Assembly (NCBI GenBank): GCA_002694985.1
Contig: NZNS01000011.1
Span: 62,001 to 126,000 of the forward strand
DNA length: 64,000 nt
Origin: Parvibaculum sp.
Lineage (GTDB): Bacteria > Pseudomonadota > Alphaproteobacteria > Parvibaculales > Parvibaculaceae
Reading direction: 5' to 3'
Part shown: piece by piece, positions 19,257 to 30,437 of the stretch
Layout: the number at the start of each line of letters is the position of its first letter
How positions within the stretch are numbered: position 1 is the first letter of the stretch
Translations under genes and position numbers: made by a program
Notes under the pieces: model-generated
Database searches by the model: none
Told to the model about the DNA's origin: nothing
Seen by the model: only the letters and a program-made list of their open reading frames with translations

Positions 19257-19933
19257 GCGGGTTGAACCAGTTTCGTGACCCGGCGAAGCGTCAGATTGAT
19301 CCTGCCGCCGCCGGGAACGAGTTGGGATGACGCTGGAACGATACGGTCGACGCCGTGATAGCGCAGCCGCGAGGGACCGCCCAGCACAAGCACGTCGCCA
19401 CTGGCGAGTCTGAAGCTTCTCGATTTGTCGCGGCGCGCGAATCCGCCAACACGGAAGACGCATGTATCGCCGAGCGAAATGGAGAGAACGGGCGCATCAA
19501 GCGCTTGCTCGTCCTCGTCGCGGTGGAGCCCCATGCGCGATCCGGGCGCGTCATAGAGATTGACCAGACAGCATTCGGGCGGGGCGGGGCAGGCGGCGAT
19601 TTCGTCCCAAAGAGCAAGTAGGGCCGCCGGTATGGCCGGCCAGGGGGCGTTAACCGTTTCATTTAACGCAGAATATCCGTAGCCGCCGGGCCGCGAGACC
19701 CAGCCGAGTTCACCGAAATTCGTCTGATGGATCGACCAGGGCTTTCCGGTGCGCGGCATGCGCGGGCGATAGGGCGGGGCGGTCTCGAAACCCGCCAGCA
19801 CGTCTGCAACAAGCGCCTTTTGCGCGGGTGTATCCAGATAGCCCGGATAGAGCGCAATCCCCTCAAAGCCGGTCCCGACCGGCTTCACCCGAGCCCCTCT
19901 TGTCTCTTCTGTTTTTGGCACTGTGTGTGTCAT
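19250..19933 (-). CDS. AlkB-like 2-oxoglutarate/Fe(II) dioxygenase
   Basis: 227 aa. The double-stranded beta-helix core shows the iron-binding H-x-D motif in MGLHRDEDEQ, the distal His in LRYHGVDRIVPA and the 2OG-contacting Arg pair in RINLTLRRV. ALNETVNAPWPAIPAALLALWDEI matches the AlkB nucleotide-lid region. AlkB-type enzymes remove methyl lesions from N1-adenine/N3-cytosine by oxidation; close relatives act on RNA. It starts divergently from dnaK across a 355-bp gap and may form an alkylation-repair unit of its own. No ada regulator is near. Confidence 0.92.
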   Translation of the reverse strand: MTHTVPKTEETRGARVKPVGTGFEGIALYPGYLDTPAQKALVADVLAGFETAPPYRPRMPRTGKPWSIHQTNFGELGWVSRPGGYGYSALNETVNAPWPAIPAALLALWDEIAACPAPPECCLVNLYDAPGSRMGLHRDEDEQALDAPVLSISLGDTCVFRVGGFARRDKSRSFRLASGDVLVLGGPSRLRYHGVDRIVPASSQLVPGGGRINLTLRRVTKLVQPAQ

Positions 19934-20107
19934 ATTCCAGGCGTGTTAGCGGGCGATGGCCGGCGACAAGGTCTTGAAAGAGAACCCGGAGGCGGAAAGT
20001 CCCGCTTCCCTTCGGACCCGTTTCCCGGTGCTTTTTCGGCCTCCACAACCCGCAAGCCACGGTGAGTCCCAAAAGTCCCGCTCTGTGGCCATATTGCCGC
20101 ATCAACG

Positions 20108-20137
20108 CTTGCGGGGCGTAGAACCCAAACCTATATA
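20108..20137 (+). promoter_or_regulatory. Probable RpoH (sigma-32-like) promoter of dnaK
   Basis: CTTG at 20108-20111, an 18-bp spacer and CCTATATA at 20130-20137 match the alphaproteobacterial RpoH consensus CTTG-N17/18-CYTATNT. The predicted transcript would leave a leader of roughly 145 nt before the dnaK ATG at 20289. No CIRCE palindrome is present, which fits RpoH rather than HrcA control of dnaKJ. Confidence 0.75.
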
Positions 20138-20288
20138 CAGCGCAACGTTTCAATCCCTTAGCCGGGCCGAAATGCCTGGAGAGGATCCCCTTTGGGGGCC
20201 GGTTGGGTCGGACGCAGCGATGTGCCGGTCCCAGCGGGTGCCACGAGGCCCGCCCGGCCAGCCGCAAGTTAAAGAGGACCAGCACAAC

Positions 20289-22214
<1,926 letters not shown>

Positions 22215-22261
22215 TCGGGGCTTCGTCATGATGTCTGTTTTTCTGCACAACCATGTGGACA

Positions 22262-22281
22262 GGGCGCGCGAAAGCGCGCCC
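22262..22281 (+). other. Intercistronic GC hairpin between dnaK and dnaJ
   Basis: GGGCGCGC-GAAA-GCGCGCCC is a perfect 8-bp stem closed by a GNRA tetraloop, 47 bp after the dnaK stop and 33 bp before the dnaJ start. There is no following U tract, so it is unlikely to be a full intrinsic terminator; it could lower dnaJ relative to dnaK or protect the dnaK mRNA 3' end. Function is inferred. Confidence 0.7.
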
Positions 22282-22314
22282 TTCTCCGCATTCAAAGTTT
22301 CAAGGTGATCCCCG

Positions 22315-23493
22315 ATGTCGAAGCGCGATTACTATGACGTGCTCGGGGTGAGCCGGGACGCGAGCGCGGAAGAGCTGAAAAAGGCTTACCGCTCGCAGGC
22401 TAAAAAGCTTCACCCCGACCAGAACCACGGCGACAAAAATGCCGAACAGCGCTTCAAGGAGCTGAACGAGGCCTATGACGCGCTGAAGGACGAACAGACC
22501 CGCGCCGCCTATGACCAGTTCGGCCACGCCGCCTTCGAGGGCGGCATGGGCGGACGCGGCGGCCCCGGCGGTATGGGCGGCGGCTTCGGCGGCGGCTTCG
22601 GCGGCGCGTCCATGTCGGATATTTTCGACGATCTCTTCGGCGAGTTCATGGGCGGAGGCGGTCGTGGCGGCGGACGCGGCGGACGACGTGGCGCTGGCGG
22701 CCAGATGCGCGGTCACGATCTTCGCTACAACATGGAGATCAGCCTGGAGGAAGCCTTCGAGGGCAAGAAGGCGCAGGTCCGCGTTCCCAGCTCCGTTGCT
22801 TGCGACGCCTGCCACGGTTCGGGCGCGGCGCCGGGCTCAAGCCCGATCACCTGTCCGACCTGTCAGGGCGACGGCAAGGTGCGAGCCTCCCAGGGCTTCT
22901 TCACCATCGAACGAACCTGCCCGACCTGTCATGGCCGCGGCCAGACAATCGACAAGCCCTGTCCCGTTTGCAGCGGCGCGGGCCGCGTGGAAAAGGAACG
23001 CACGCTCTCCGTCAATATTCCGGCGGGCGTCGAGGACGGCACACGCATCCGCCTGGCGGGCGAGGGCGAGGCCGGCATGCGCGGCGGACCCGCAGGCGAT
23101 CTCTACATCTTCCTGTCGGTGAAGCCGCACCGGCTCTTCGAGCGCGACGGGGCGGATCTTTTCTGCCGCGTACCCATTTCGATGGTTACGGCGTCGATGG
23201 GCGGCGAGATCGAGGTGCCCACGCTGGGCGGTAAGAAGGTTAAGGTCAAGATTCCCGAAGGCGCCCAGACCGGACGGCAGTTCCGCCTGAAAGGCAAAGG
23301 CATGCCGGTGGTGAACTCGCGCGAGACGGGCGACCTCTATATCCAGATCACCATCGAGACGCCGGTGAACCTGACCAAGAAGCAGAAGGAGCTTCTGCGG
23401 CAGTTCGAGGATGCATCCTCGCCGAGCAACAGCCCGGAAAGCGCAGGCTTCTTTGCCAGAGTAAAAGAATTCTGGGAAGGGTTTCAGACCTGA
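22315..23493 (+). CDS. dnaJ: Chaperone DnaJ (Hsp40, type I)
   Basis: 392 aa. J domain (1-70) with the HPD motif at 33-35, Gly-rich region about 76-130, four zinc-binding repeats [24 protein letters not shown] and CPVCSGAG (about 163-222), then two beta-rich substrate-binding domains and a dimerisation tail. It delivers substrates to DnaK and stimulates its ATPase. It lies 100 bp downstream of dnaK with a hairpin in the gap and is closed by a strong intrinsic terminator. Confidence 0.98.
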   Translation: MSKRDYYDVLGVSRDASAEELKKAYRSQAKKLHPDQNHGDKNAEQRFKELNEAYDALKDEQTRAAYDQFGHAAFEGGMGGRGGPGGMGGGFGGGFGGASMSDIFDDLFGEFMGGGGRGGGRGGRRGAGGQMRGHDLRYNMEISLEEAFEGKKAQVRVPSSVACDACHGSGAAPGSSPITCPTCQGDGKVRASQGFFTIERTCPTCHGRGQTIDKPCPVCSGAGRVEKERTLSVNIPAGVEDGTRIRLAGEGEAGMRGGPAGDLYIFLSVKPHRLFERDGADLFCRVPISMVTASMGGEIEVPTLGGKKVKVKIPEGAQTGRQFRLKGKGMPVVNSRETGDLYIQITIETPVNLTKKQKELLRQFEDASSPSNSPESAGFFARVKEFWEGFQT

Positions 23494-23516
23494 CACGCCG
23501 GCTCCGATGACACAAC

Positions 23517-23553
23517 AAAAAGGGCCCCACGGAAATCTCCGCGGGGCCCTTTT
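23517..23553 (+). terminator. Intrinsic terminator after dnaJ
   Basis: AAAAAGGGCCCC-(ACGGAAATCTCCGC)-GGGGCCCTTTT is a long perfect stem flanked by an A run and a T run, with a smaller CGG/CCG pairing inside the loop. It is symmetrical and could work in both directions, ending dnaKJ. Confidence 0.9.
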
Positions 23554-23753
23554 CCATGAGACCGTTTCGCTTTTCGGCGGCTAGAGGCCGCGCGGTCGCA
23601 TGCCAGATGGCAGTCCGGTTGCACAGGGCGGCAACGCCAGCGGCAATGCCCGCGCCGAGCGGACTGGCAGACAGATTTACGGGTCCGGGTGTGACTGCTA
23701 TACCCGGAGCGCCGATTTCAGGGCCATTGATGGCCCAAGCAGCGGGACGACAG

Positions 23754-24584
23754 ATGGGCCAGAACGTAAAGATCGCCATTACGGGAGCGGGCGGCCGCAT
23801 GGGCCGGACACTCACCCGCCTGATTGCCGAAACCGAAGGGCTCACGCTTTCGGGCGGGATCGAGGCCGAAGGATCGCCGCATCTGGGCACCGATCTGGGC
23901 ACACTGGCGGGGCTTGCCGCGCCGCTCGGCGTCAAGGTCACCGACGATGCGCTCAGCGTCATCAAGGACGCGGATGCGCTGATCGATTTTTCGGTACCGG
24001 CCGCCACGCTCGAATTTGCCGCGCTTGCCGCGCAGGCCCGCATCGTCCATGTGATCGGGACCACGGGCTTCAAGGACGAGGATCTGGCGAAGATCGAGGC
24101 GGCGGCGCGCCACGCGACCATCATCAAGGCCGGAAACATGAGCCTCGGCGTCAACCTGCTGGCCGCACTGGCGCGGCAGGCGGCGAAGGCGCTCGGGCCC
24201 GACTGGGATATCGAAATCCTCGAAATGCATCACCGCCACAAGGTCGATGCGCCCTCCGGTACGGCGCTGCTGCTGGGCGAGGCGGCGGCGGAGGGGCGCG
24301 GCATCGAACTCGGCACGCATTCCGAAAGAGGACGCGACGGCATCACCGGCGCGCGCAAGGAAGGTACGATCGGTTTCGCCTCGCTCAGGGGCGGTTCGGT
24401 CGTCGGCGAACATGATGTCATTTTTGCTGCGGAGAATGAGCGCATCGTGCTTCGTCACGTGGCGGAAGACCGCAGCATTTTTGCGCGCGGCGCACTCAAG
24501 GCCGCGCAATGGGGGCTGGGCACCGGCGGCAAGAGCAGGGGCCCCGGCCTCTTCGACATGGCCGACGTGCTCGGTATCGAATGA
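23754..24584 (+). CDS. dapB: 4-hydroxy-tetrahydrodipicolinate reductase
   Basis: 276 aa from the ATG at 23754, where the protein begins [18 protein letters not shown]; the open frame upstream to 23556 is not DapB-like and overlaps the dnaJ terminator. NAD(P)-binding GAGGRMGR lies at 11-18; the catalytic region is [15 protein letters not shown]. The enzyme reduces HTPA in the diaminopimelate/lysine pathway, feeding peptidoglycan. ATG codons at 23730 and 23649 are weaker starts. gpmA follows by about 90 bp. Confidence 0.95.
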   Translation: MGQNVKIAITGAGGRMGRTLTRLIAETEGLTLSGGIEAEGSPHLGTDLGTLAGLAAPLGVKVTDDALSVIKDADALIDFSVPAATLEFAALAAQARIVHVIGTTGFKDEDLAKIEAAARHATIIKAGNMSLGVNLLAALARQAAKALGPDWDIEILEMHHRHKVDAPSGTALLLGEAAAEGRGIELGTHSERGRDGITGARKEGTIGFASLRGGSVVGEHDVIFAAENERIVLRHVAEDRSIFARGALKAAQWGLGTGGKSRGPGLFDMADVLGIE

Positions 24585-24671
24585 AAGCGTTTCCAGGCGA
24601 AGGGCCTCCTTCAAAAGAAGAGGGCGGTTCGCCGTCCGGAAATGCGGCAAAATAAAGATGTACACGGATCA

Positions 24672-25316
24672 ATGGAGCGAGAGTTGGCCAATCTGCTTGT
24701 GCTTGTCCGCCACGGACAGAGCGAATGGAATGAGAAGAATCTTTTCACCGGCTGGCGCGATCCGGGCCTGACCGAACAGGGCAAGGCGGAAGCGAAGGAA
24801 GCGGGCGAGGCGATGAAGAAAGCCGGACTCGGCTTCGATGTCGCCTACACCTCGAACCTTTCACGCGCGCAGGAAACGAACCGCATCATGCTGGCCGAAC
24901 TCGGCCAGTCCGATATCGAGATCGTGAAGAACGAAGCGCTGAACGAGCGCGACTATGGCGACCTCTCCGGCCTCAACAAGGACGATGCGCGCAAGAAGTG
25001 GGGCGAGGAACAGGTTCACATCTGGCGGCGCTCCTATGACGTGCCGCCGCCCGGCGGCGAGAGCCTGAAGATGACGGCGGAGCGCGTGCTTCCCTATTTC
25101 GAAAAGGAAATCCTGCCGCGCGTGCTGAAAGGCGAGCGTGTACTCGTCGCCGCGCATGGAAACAGCTTGCGCGCCCTCGTCATGCAGCTCGACAAGCTCA
25201 ATCAGGACGAGGTGATCGCGCTCAACATCGCGACCGGTGCGCCGATCGTTTACGAGCTCGACGACAAAGGCAATGTTCTCTCGAAAAAGATGCTGATCGA
25301 GCGCGAGGCGCACTAG
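24672..25316 (+). CDS. gpmA: 2,3-bisphosphoglycerate-dependent phosphoglycerate mutase
   Basis: 214 aa if started at the ATG 24672; a TTG at 24684 with GGAG upstream gives [16 protein letters not shown], the usual family N-terminus, and may be the real start. RHGQSEWN carries the phosphohistidine, [12 protein letters not shown] and [15 protein letters not shown] are dPGM signatures, and [12 protein letters not shown] holds the second catalytic His. It interconverts 3- and 2-phosphoglycerate in glycolysis. dapB-gpmA adjacency is a recurrent alphaproteobacterial pair. Confidence 0.96.
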   Translation: MERELANLLVLVRHGQSEWNEKNLFTGWRDPGLTEQGKAEAKEAGEAMKKAGLGFDVAYTSNLSRAQETNRIMLAELGQSDIEIVKNEALNERDYGDLSGLNKDDARKKWGEEQVHIWRRSYDVPPPGGESLKMTAERVLPYFEKEILPRVLKGERVLVAAHGNSLRALVMQLDKLNQDEVIALNIATGAPIVYELDDKGNVLSKKMLIEREAH

Positions 25317-25347
25317 ACGTTTTTGCGCGCCAGGCACACCGGCCCGA

Positions 25348-25881
25348 TCAGGCCTGTTGCGGTGTTCCCTCGCCTTCGGCGAGGGGCACGCTGCGCAGCC
25401 GGGCAAGCGCCTTGTCGAGCGCTCGGGCGAAATCGGCGCGCTCGTTCGGAGAGAGCGCAGAGGCGACCTCAAGCTCGCGGCCGTGGCTCGTCAGGTGGAG
25501 ATGGGTGGATTCGTCCGGCTCCTCGCGAAGCGCGACACGCACCCAATAGGGCTGGAAGCTGAAGGCGCGCGCATTGCCCTTCCGGTCGACGCGGCGGACG
25601 CGCAGTTCCTCATCCGATAATTGCACGGTTTCATGGGCGCGGGCGGCGCGGTAATTCGCACGGAAAGCCCACCAGACCAGCACGACTTCGAGGCCGCAAA
25701 AGCCGAAGACAGGCCAGGCGCCCTGCACCATGAACAGAATGCCGGCCGTGAAGTTCACCGTAGCGACGATACCGATAAGGATCACAAAGCCGCGCGACGA
25801 CAGCGAGCGGTGCGGCGTGATCATCGCGTTGAAGTGCAAGGGGGGCGCAAGCGGCGCGGGATCGGGCAATGCAGTACTCAT
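25348..25881 (-). CDS. DUF2244 domain-containing membrane protein
   Basis: 177 aa from the ATG at 25881; longer starts would overlap the divergent nth gene. Two membrane segments (about 32-50 and 55-72: FVILIGIVATVNFTAGILF, WPVFGFCGLEVVLVWWAF) are followed by the motif FRANYRAARAHETVQLSDEELRV, which is characteristic of DUF2244. The soluble C-terminus holds a helix rich in Ala/Arg/Leu. Function is unknown. Close convergence with gpmA and divergence from nth leave no operon partner. Confidence 0.85.
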   Translation of the reverse strand: MSTALPDPAPLAPPLHFNAMITPHRSLSSRGFVILIGIVATVNFTAGILFMVQGAWPVFGFCGLEVVLVWWAFRANYRAARAHETVQLSDEELRVRRVDRKGNARAFSFQPYWVRVALREEPDESTHLHLTSHGRELEVASALSPNERADFARALDKALARLRSVPLAEGEGTPQQA

Positions 25882-25963
25882 GGCAGACAAGAATAGGGCG
25901 CGCCCTGCCAGACGGCAATACGGCCTTGCGACGCAGGCAAGGTTATGTGCAAATCTCGACTTC

Positions 25964-26614
25964 ATGCCGACACCCATGAAAAAAGCCGACATAGACGAGT
26001 TCTTCCGCCGCCTTTCCTCCGCCATGCCGGAGCCGAAGACGGAACTCCAGTATCGCAACACCTATACGCTGCTTGTTGCCGTGGTGCTTTCTGCGCAGGC
26101 GACAGATATCGGCGTGAACAAGGCGACGAAGGAGCTTTTCAAGACCGTCGATACGCCGCAGAAGATGGTGAAGCTCGGCGAGGCGGGGCTGACGCAGCAC
26201 ATCAAGACCATCGGGCTTTACCGCAACAAGGCGAAGAACGTCATCGCGCTTTCGCGCATGCTGATCGAGAAATATGGCGGCGAGGTGCCGCATGACCGGG
26301 ACGCCTTGCAGGAATTGCCGGGGGTGGGGCGAAAGACGGCGAATGTCGTGCTCAACGTCGCCTTTGGCGAGCCGACCATTGCGGTCGATACGCATATTTT
26401 CCGCGTCTCGAACCGGACGGGGCTCGCGCCGGGAAAAGATGTCGTCGAGGTCGAGAAGAAGCTCGAAAAGGTTGTGCCGCCGAAATACAGGCAACATGCG
26501 CATCACTGGCTCATCCTGCATGGGCGCTATGTCTGCAAGGCGCGCAAGCCCGATTGCCCGGCCTGTCCGGTAAGCGATCTCTGCCGCTTCAAGGCGAAGA
26601 CGGTGGCAGCGTGA
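25964..26614 (+). CDS. nth: Endonuclease III (DNA glycosylase/AP lyase)
   Basis: 216 aa from the ATG at 25964 (or 25976). Helix-hairpin-helix LQELPGVGRKTANVVLN includes the catalytic Lys, VDTHIFRVSNR carries the catalytic Asp, and the C-terminal iron-sulphur motif CKARKPDCPACPVSDLC fits C-x6-C-x2-C-x5-C. It removes oxidised pyrimidines in base-excision repair. DUF2244 gene lies divergently upstream, as is common in alphaproteobacteria. Confidence 0.97.
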   Translation: MPTPMKKADIDEFFRRLSSAMPEPKTELQYRNTYTLLVAVVLSAQATDIGVNKATKELFKTVDTPQKMVKLGEAGLTQHIKTIGLYRNKAKNVIALSRMLIEKYGGEVPHDRDALQELPGVGRKTANVVLNVAFGEPTIAVDTHIFRVSNRTGLAPGKDVVEVEKKLEKVVPPKYRQHAHHWLILHGRYVCKARKPDCPACPVSDLCRFKAKTVAA

Positions 26615-26617
26615 GCG

Positions 26618-26983
26618 TCACGAAACCGGCGCTGTGCGCTTCGCCATGACGGCGGAGAGGCAGGCTTCCTTGCTTGCGGCTCCGCCCTCGATTTTTCGCG
26701 CATCGACATAGCGCGAGCCGAGCGCGCCGCCATCTGTCTCGTAGAAATAGACGAAGAGGCTGCAATCTCCGCCCCCATATTGCCAGATCTCGGCATGAGG
26801 CTCGGCGCGACGGAAATCCGGCTCGCCGAGACGCGCGGTGATCGCGGAAGGCGCGGCGCCGACCAGCGCATCGGCTGTCAGCGGTCCCGACAGCGACGGG
26901 CTGACGGCGCCGCGCGACCCGGTGGAGGGGGCCGCGCAGGCGGCGAGCCCCAGCGCCAGCGCGAAGACCGCCAGGTATCTCAT
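26618..26983 (-). CDS. Small lipoprotein of unknown function
   Basis: 121 aa. The ATG overlaps the EI24 stop in ATGA (26980-26983), showing translational coupling. A signal peptide ends with LGLAACAAP (lipobox, Cys16). The mature protein includes VGAAPSAITARLGEPDFRRAEPHAEIWQYGGGDCSLFVYFY, a pattern like the small BamE/SmpA-type fold found in many lipoproteins, but the match is only loose. The gene may belong with the EI24-type membrane protein. A longer frame upstream would duplicate EI24 sequence in another phase and is rejected. Confidence 0.75.
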   Translation of the reverse strand: MRYLAVFALALGLAACAAPSTGSRGAVSPSLSGPLTADALVGAAPSAITARLGEPDFRRAEPHAEIWQYGGGDCSLFVYFYETDGGALGSRYVDARKIEGGAASKEACLSAVMAKRTAPVS

Positions 26984-27660
26984 GCGCTCCTCTGCGCCAC
27001 GAGGCTCTTGTAGGTATGGACCATGAATGCGGTGCCGAAGAGCGGCGCGAAGAGATTGAGGATCGGCACCGTGGTGAAGAGGGCGACAATGACCCCTGCA
27101 ATAAAGATGCGAAGGCCGTGGCGTTTCCTCATCGCCTGCGCCTCGACGGGCGGCAAATGGCGGAGCGCCACAAGTTCGAAGAATTCGCGGCCGAGCAGAT
27201 AGCCGTTCACCACCCAGAAGAGCACGAGATTGACGCCCGGCAGCAGATAGAAGGGCAGCGCCAGCAGGTTCACGACAATGAGGACCAGCGTGAAGCGGAT
27301 CGCGGTGAGCATCGACTGCCAGAAGGGCTGGTCGGCTCCCGGCGGATCGGCAGGATAATCCTCCGCCTCGACGCGGGCAGCGATGTTTTCCAGGAAGAGG
27401 CCCGCGACCAGCGAGACGACCGGATGGACCAGCGGGACCAGCACGATCACGGCGAGGAAGCGCGCCACGAATTCGAGGATCGCATCGACCCAGCCGCCCG
27501 CGAAATCCGGCCCGAAGGCGGGCAGGGCGGCAAGTGCCCATTGCAGACCGGCGCCGAACACCAAGAGCACGAGGATCGTGAGCCCGACGGAAATCAGCAT
27601 CACGCGGCGGAAGGGCGGCGAGAAAGTCTCTCTAAAGGCGCGAATGGCGTCGGACAGCAT
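26980..27660 (-). CDS. EI24 / CysZ-like domain membrane protein
   Basis: 226 aa from the ATG at 27660 (MLSDAIRAFRETFSPPFRRVML). Four to five hydrophobic segments (about 20-45, 60-85, 118-145, 190-212). ALPFYLLPGVNLVLFWVVNGYLLGREFFELVALR matches the EI24/CysZ signature, with the trailing RKRHGLRIFIAGVIVALFTTVPILNLFAPLFGTAFMVHTYKS. CysZ proteins import sulphate; other EI24 proteins have unknown roles and no sulphur genes lie near. Followed by the coupled small lipoprotein. Confidence 0.85.
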   Translation of the reverse strand: MLSDAIRAFRETFSPPFRRVMLISVGLTILVLLVFGAGLQWALAALPAFGPDFAGGWVDAILEFVARFLAVIVLVPLVHPVVSLVAGLFLENIAARVEAEDYPADPPGADQPFWQSMLTAIRFTLVLIVVNLLALPFYLLPGVNLVLFWVVNGYLLGREFFELVALRHLPPVEAQAMRKRHGLRIFIAGVIVALFTTVPILNLFAPLFGTAFMVHTYKSLVAQRSA

Positions 27661-27777
27661 GGGATACTCCAGCAGCGTTGGGCTGCCTAACCTAGAGCCC
27701 GTGCGCCGTGCCCGCAATGTGCCTGTCCGGCGACTGTGCCCTCGAAAATCGCGGAATTCCGGGGATTTGCGGCGTTT

Positions 27778-27806
27778 TTGGACTTATGAGGCTCAATCCC
27801 TATACT
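27778..27806 (+). promoter_or_regulatory. Possible sigma-70 promoter of the PfkB kinase gene
   Basis: TTGGAC at 27778-27783, a 17-bp spacer and TATACT at 27801-27806. The -10 hexamer is one mismatch from TATAAT; the -35 is weak. It would leave a leader of about 110 nt before 27923. Confidence 0.4.
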
Positions 27807-27922
27807 CCGGCCCGCAAGTTATTCCACTGACGCGTTTCAAATCGCCAAACGGCCCGCTTCACTGAGGAGCGCGCGCTTTGCCGGAACCGCGTTGAAATTC
27901 TCCCAATAATATCCAGAGGATC

Positions 27923-28918
27923 ATGACAGACCTTAAGTATGACGTGGCAGGCATCGGCAATGCGCTGGTCGATGTGATTTCAAATGCGGATGACGCTTTC
28001 CTGACGGCGAACGGCATCGAAAAGGGCGGCATGACGCTGATCGATTCCGAGCGCGCGGATGCGCTCTATGCGAAGATGGCACCCGGCGTCGAAAGCTCGG
28101 GCGGCTCCTGTGCCAATACGATCGCAGGTCTCGCCTCGCTCGGCGGCAAGGGCGCGTTTTTCGGCAAGGTCAAGAACGACCAGCTCGGCGAAGTCTTCGT
28201 CCATGACATCAAATCGCTCGGCGTCGCCTTTCCCGCATCGCTCGCGCAGGAGGGTGCGCCCACGGGCCGTTGCCTCGTCATCGTGACACCGGATGCGCAG
28301 CGCAGCATGAGCACCTTTCTGGGCGCAGCGCAGAAGCTCAGCCCCGACGACATCGACGCGGACACGATCCGCGCCGCCGCTGTCACTTATATGGAAGGCT
28401 ATCTGTGGGATGAGCCGGGCGCGAAGGATGCTTTCCTCAAGGCGGCGAAAATCGCCCATGAGGCAGGCCGTCTCGTCTCGCTGACACTCTCGGACAGCTT
28501 CTGTGTCGACCGCTTCCGCGACGAGTTCCGCCGCCTCGCAAAAGACGAGGTCGATCTCCTCTTCGCGAATGAAGCGGAAATCCTCTCGCTCTACCAGACG
28601 GACATCTTCGACGAGGCCTTGCAGCAGGTCCGCAAGGACTGCAAGTTCGCAGCACTGACACGCTCCGAGCAGGGCTCGGTCATCGTCGCCGATGGCGAGG
28701 TCCATGTCGTCGATGCGGCGAAGGTCGACAAGGTCGTCGATACGACCGGCGCGGGCGATCTCTTCGCAGCCGGCTTCCTTTACGGCCTGACGCGCGGCAA
28801 GGACCCCGTCACCTGCGGACGGCTCGGCGCGCTTGCCGCCGCCGAAGTCATCTCGCATTACGGGCCGCGTCCGCAGGTCTCGCTTGCCGAGCTTGCGAAG
28901 AAGGAGGGGCTCGCCTGA
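27923..28918 (+). CDS. PfkB family carbohydrate/adenosine kinase
   Basis: 331 aa. Ribokinase fold: N-terminal DVAGIGNALVDVISNADDAFL, glycine pair SSGGSCANTIAGLASLGGKGAFFGKV, and the C-terminal signature DTTGAGDLFAAGFLYGL with the catalytic Asp of GAGD. The pattern MSTFLGAAQKLSPDDID is the adenosine-kinase-like type common in alphaproteobacteria. Phosphorylation of adenosine or a nucleoside is likely, but the substrate cannot be read from sequence. A terminator follows, shared with the convergent coaA. Confidence 0.9.
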   Translation: MTDLKYDVAGIGNALVDVISNADDAFLTANGIEKGGMTLIDSERADALYAKMAPGVESSGGSCANTIAGLASLGGKGAFFGKVKNDQLGEVFVHDIKSLGVAFPASLAQEGAPTGRCLVIVTPDAQRSMSTFLGAAQKLSPDDIDADTIRAAAVTYMEGYLWDEPGAKDAFLKAAKIAHEAGRLVSLTLSDSFCVDRFRDEFRRLAKDEVDLLFANEAEILSLYQTDIFDEALQQVRKDCKFAALTRSEQGSVIVADGEVHVVDAAKVDKVVDTTGAGDLFAAGFLYGLTRGKDPVTCGRLGALAAAEVISHYGPRPQVSLAELAKKEGLA

Positions 28919-28950
28919 CGAGCCCTGGTTTCGCGAAAAACGAATAAGGA

Positions 28951-28976
28951 AAAGGGGCTCACGGGAGCCCCTTTTT
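28951..28976 (+). terminator. Bidirectional intrinsic terminator between PfkB kinase and coaA
   Basis: AAAGGGGCT-CACGGG-AGCCCCTTTTT: an 8-9 bp GC stem with A and T tracts, located between two converging genes, so it can end both transcripts. Confidence 0.88.
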
Positions 28977-28982
28977 CATGTC

Positions 28983-29951
28983 TCAGATTTTCCTGAGATA
29001 AACATCGCGGATGCGGTGGTCGTCGCCTTTCCGCAAGATGAGATCGGCGCGCTGGCGCGTCGGCAGGATGTTCTTGTGAAGATTGGCCAGATTGATCGAG
29101 GTCCAGATCGCATCCGCCGTCTCGATCGCTTCCTTTTCCGTCAGCTTCGAATAGCGATGGAAATAGGCCGCCGGATCCTTGAAGGATGTGCGGCGCAGGC
29201 TCAGGAAACGCTCGATATACCAGCGCCGGATCGCTTCCTCATCGGCATCGAGATAGATCGAGAAGTCGAAGAAATCGGAGACGAAAGGCTGCGGCTCGTC
29301 GCCATCGGCAGGCTTCCAGGGTTGCAGCACGTTAAGCCCCTCCACCACGAGAATGTCGGGCTGGTCGACCGTCACGGTCTCGCCCGGAAGCACGTCATAG
29401 GTGAAGTGCGAATAGACCGGTGCCTCGACGCGGGGCGAACCCGCCTTCACATCCGAGAGAAAGCGGATCAGCCGTTTGATGTCGAAGCTCTCGGGAAAGC
29501 CCTTGCGCTGCATCAGCCCGCGCTCTTCGAGCAGCTTGTTGGGATAAAGAAACCCGTCCGTCGTGATGAGGTCGACCTTGGGATGGTTCGGCCAGCGCGC
29601 GAGAAGCGCGCGCAGAATACGCGCGGTGGTCGATTTGCCCACGGCGACCGAGCCCGCAACGCCGACGATATAGGGCACCTTGTCGGCGCGGCCGAGAAAG
29701 TCCGAGGTGACGCGGTAAAGCTCCTGCATCTCGCCGATATAGAGATTGAGAAGGCGCGACAAGGGCAGGAAGATTTCCGACACCTCGTCGAGCGAGATGC
29801 GTTCGCCGAAACCCTTCAGCTCCTCAAGTTCCGCTTCGGAAAGCGGCAGCGGCGTGTCCTCGCGCAGCCGTCCCCAGTCCGCCGCCGTGAAATGGCGGAA
29901 GGGAGAAAGAGACTCTCGTTCCCCGGTGTCGATCATGCCGGTCGCACCCAT
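28983..29951 (-). CDS. coaA: Type I pantothenate kinase
   Basis: 322 aa from the ATG at 29951, supported by GGAG six bases upstream; an in-frame TTG at 29966 overlaps hisE but is less likely. Walker A in [16 protein letters not shown], then [58 protein letters not shown] and [13 protein letters not shown] are CoaA signatures. It phosphorylates pantothenate, the first and usually limiting step of CoA synthesis. coaE, the last step, is at 46.7 kb. It follows hisE closely. Confidence 0.96.
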   Translation of the reverse strand: MGATGMIDTGERESLSPFRHFTAADWGRLREDTPLPLSEAELEELKGFGERISLDEVSEIFLPLSRLLNLYIGEMQELYRVTSDFLGRADKVPYIVGVAGSVAVGKSTTARILRALLARWPNHPKVDLITTDGFLYPNKLLEERGLMQRKGFPESFDIKRLIRFLSDVKAGSPRVEAPVYSHFTYDVLPGETVTVDQPDILVVEGLNVLQPWKPADGDEPQPFVSDFFDFSIYLDADEEAIRRWYIERFLSLRRTSFKDPAAYFHRYSKLTEKEAIETADAIWTSINLANLHKNILPTRQRADLILRKGDDHRIRDVYLRKI

Positions 29952-29962
29952 ATCCCTCTCCG

Positions 29963-30292
29963 TCAATTTTCGGTGCGCGCGGCTTTTTCGTCGAGGCCGG
30001 AGCGGCCTTCGCGGCGCTCGAGTTCGGCATAAACGTCAGCTGGATCGAGGTCGAGAGCCGCGATCAGAACGAGCCAATGATAAAGAAGGTCGGCGCTTTC
30101 GGAGAGCGCGCCTTGGCGGTCGCCGGCAATGGCGGCGATCACCGTTTCCACAGCTTCCTCGCCCAGCTTCTGGGCGCAGGCCGGCACACCCTTCGAAAAG
30201 AGCTTCGCGGTATAGGATGACGCGGCGTCCGCTCCCTTGCGGGCAGCGATCACCTTGAAAAGTCGGTCAAGCTGGCGGGCGTCGGCGGCCAT
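29963..30292 (-). CDS. hisE: Phosphoribosyl-ATP pyrophosphatase
   Basis: 109 aa. MazG-like all-helical fold: [29 protein letters not shown] and [18 protein letters not shown] carry the metal-binding Glu/Asp residues (E-x2-E...E-x2-D pattern). It hydrolyses PR-ATP to PR-AMP in histidine synthesis. Other his genes here are hisF, hisA, hisH and hisB; hisE is separated from hisF by the pentapeptide-repeat and CYTH-CHAD genes, all on the same strand. hisI and hisG are not in the window. Confidence 0.95.
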   Translation of the reverse strand: MAADARQLDRLFKVIAARKGADAASSYTAKLFSKGVPACAQKLGEEAVETVIAAIAGDRQGALSESADLLYHWLVLIAALDLDPADVYAELERREGRSGLDEKAARTEN

Positions 30293-30437
30293 GTGGCGCT
30301 CCCCGGGCGGTTGACGGGCGCACGTCCGAACCCGTCGAAACGGCTCCGCGCGGCGACTTTGCGTAGCAGATTTGGGCCCGAGGCGCCAGAGCGGGCAAAA
30401 GGTGGCACGCTGCGGCGTTTCGGGCAGGTCAGAGGGC

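Noticed and set aside
26589..27101. 170-codon open frame over the small lipoprotein and EI24 genes
   Set aside because: Different phase; the lipobox protein with ATGA coupling is the better reading.
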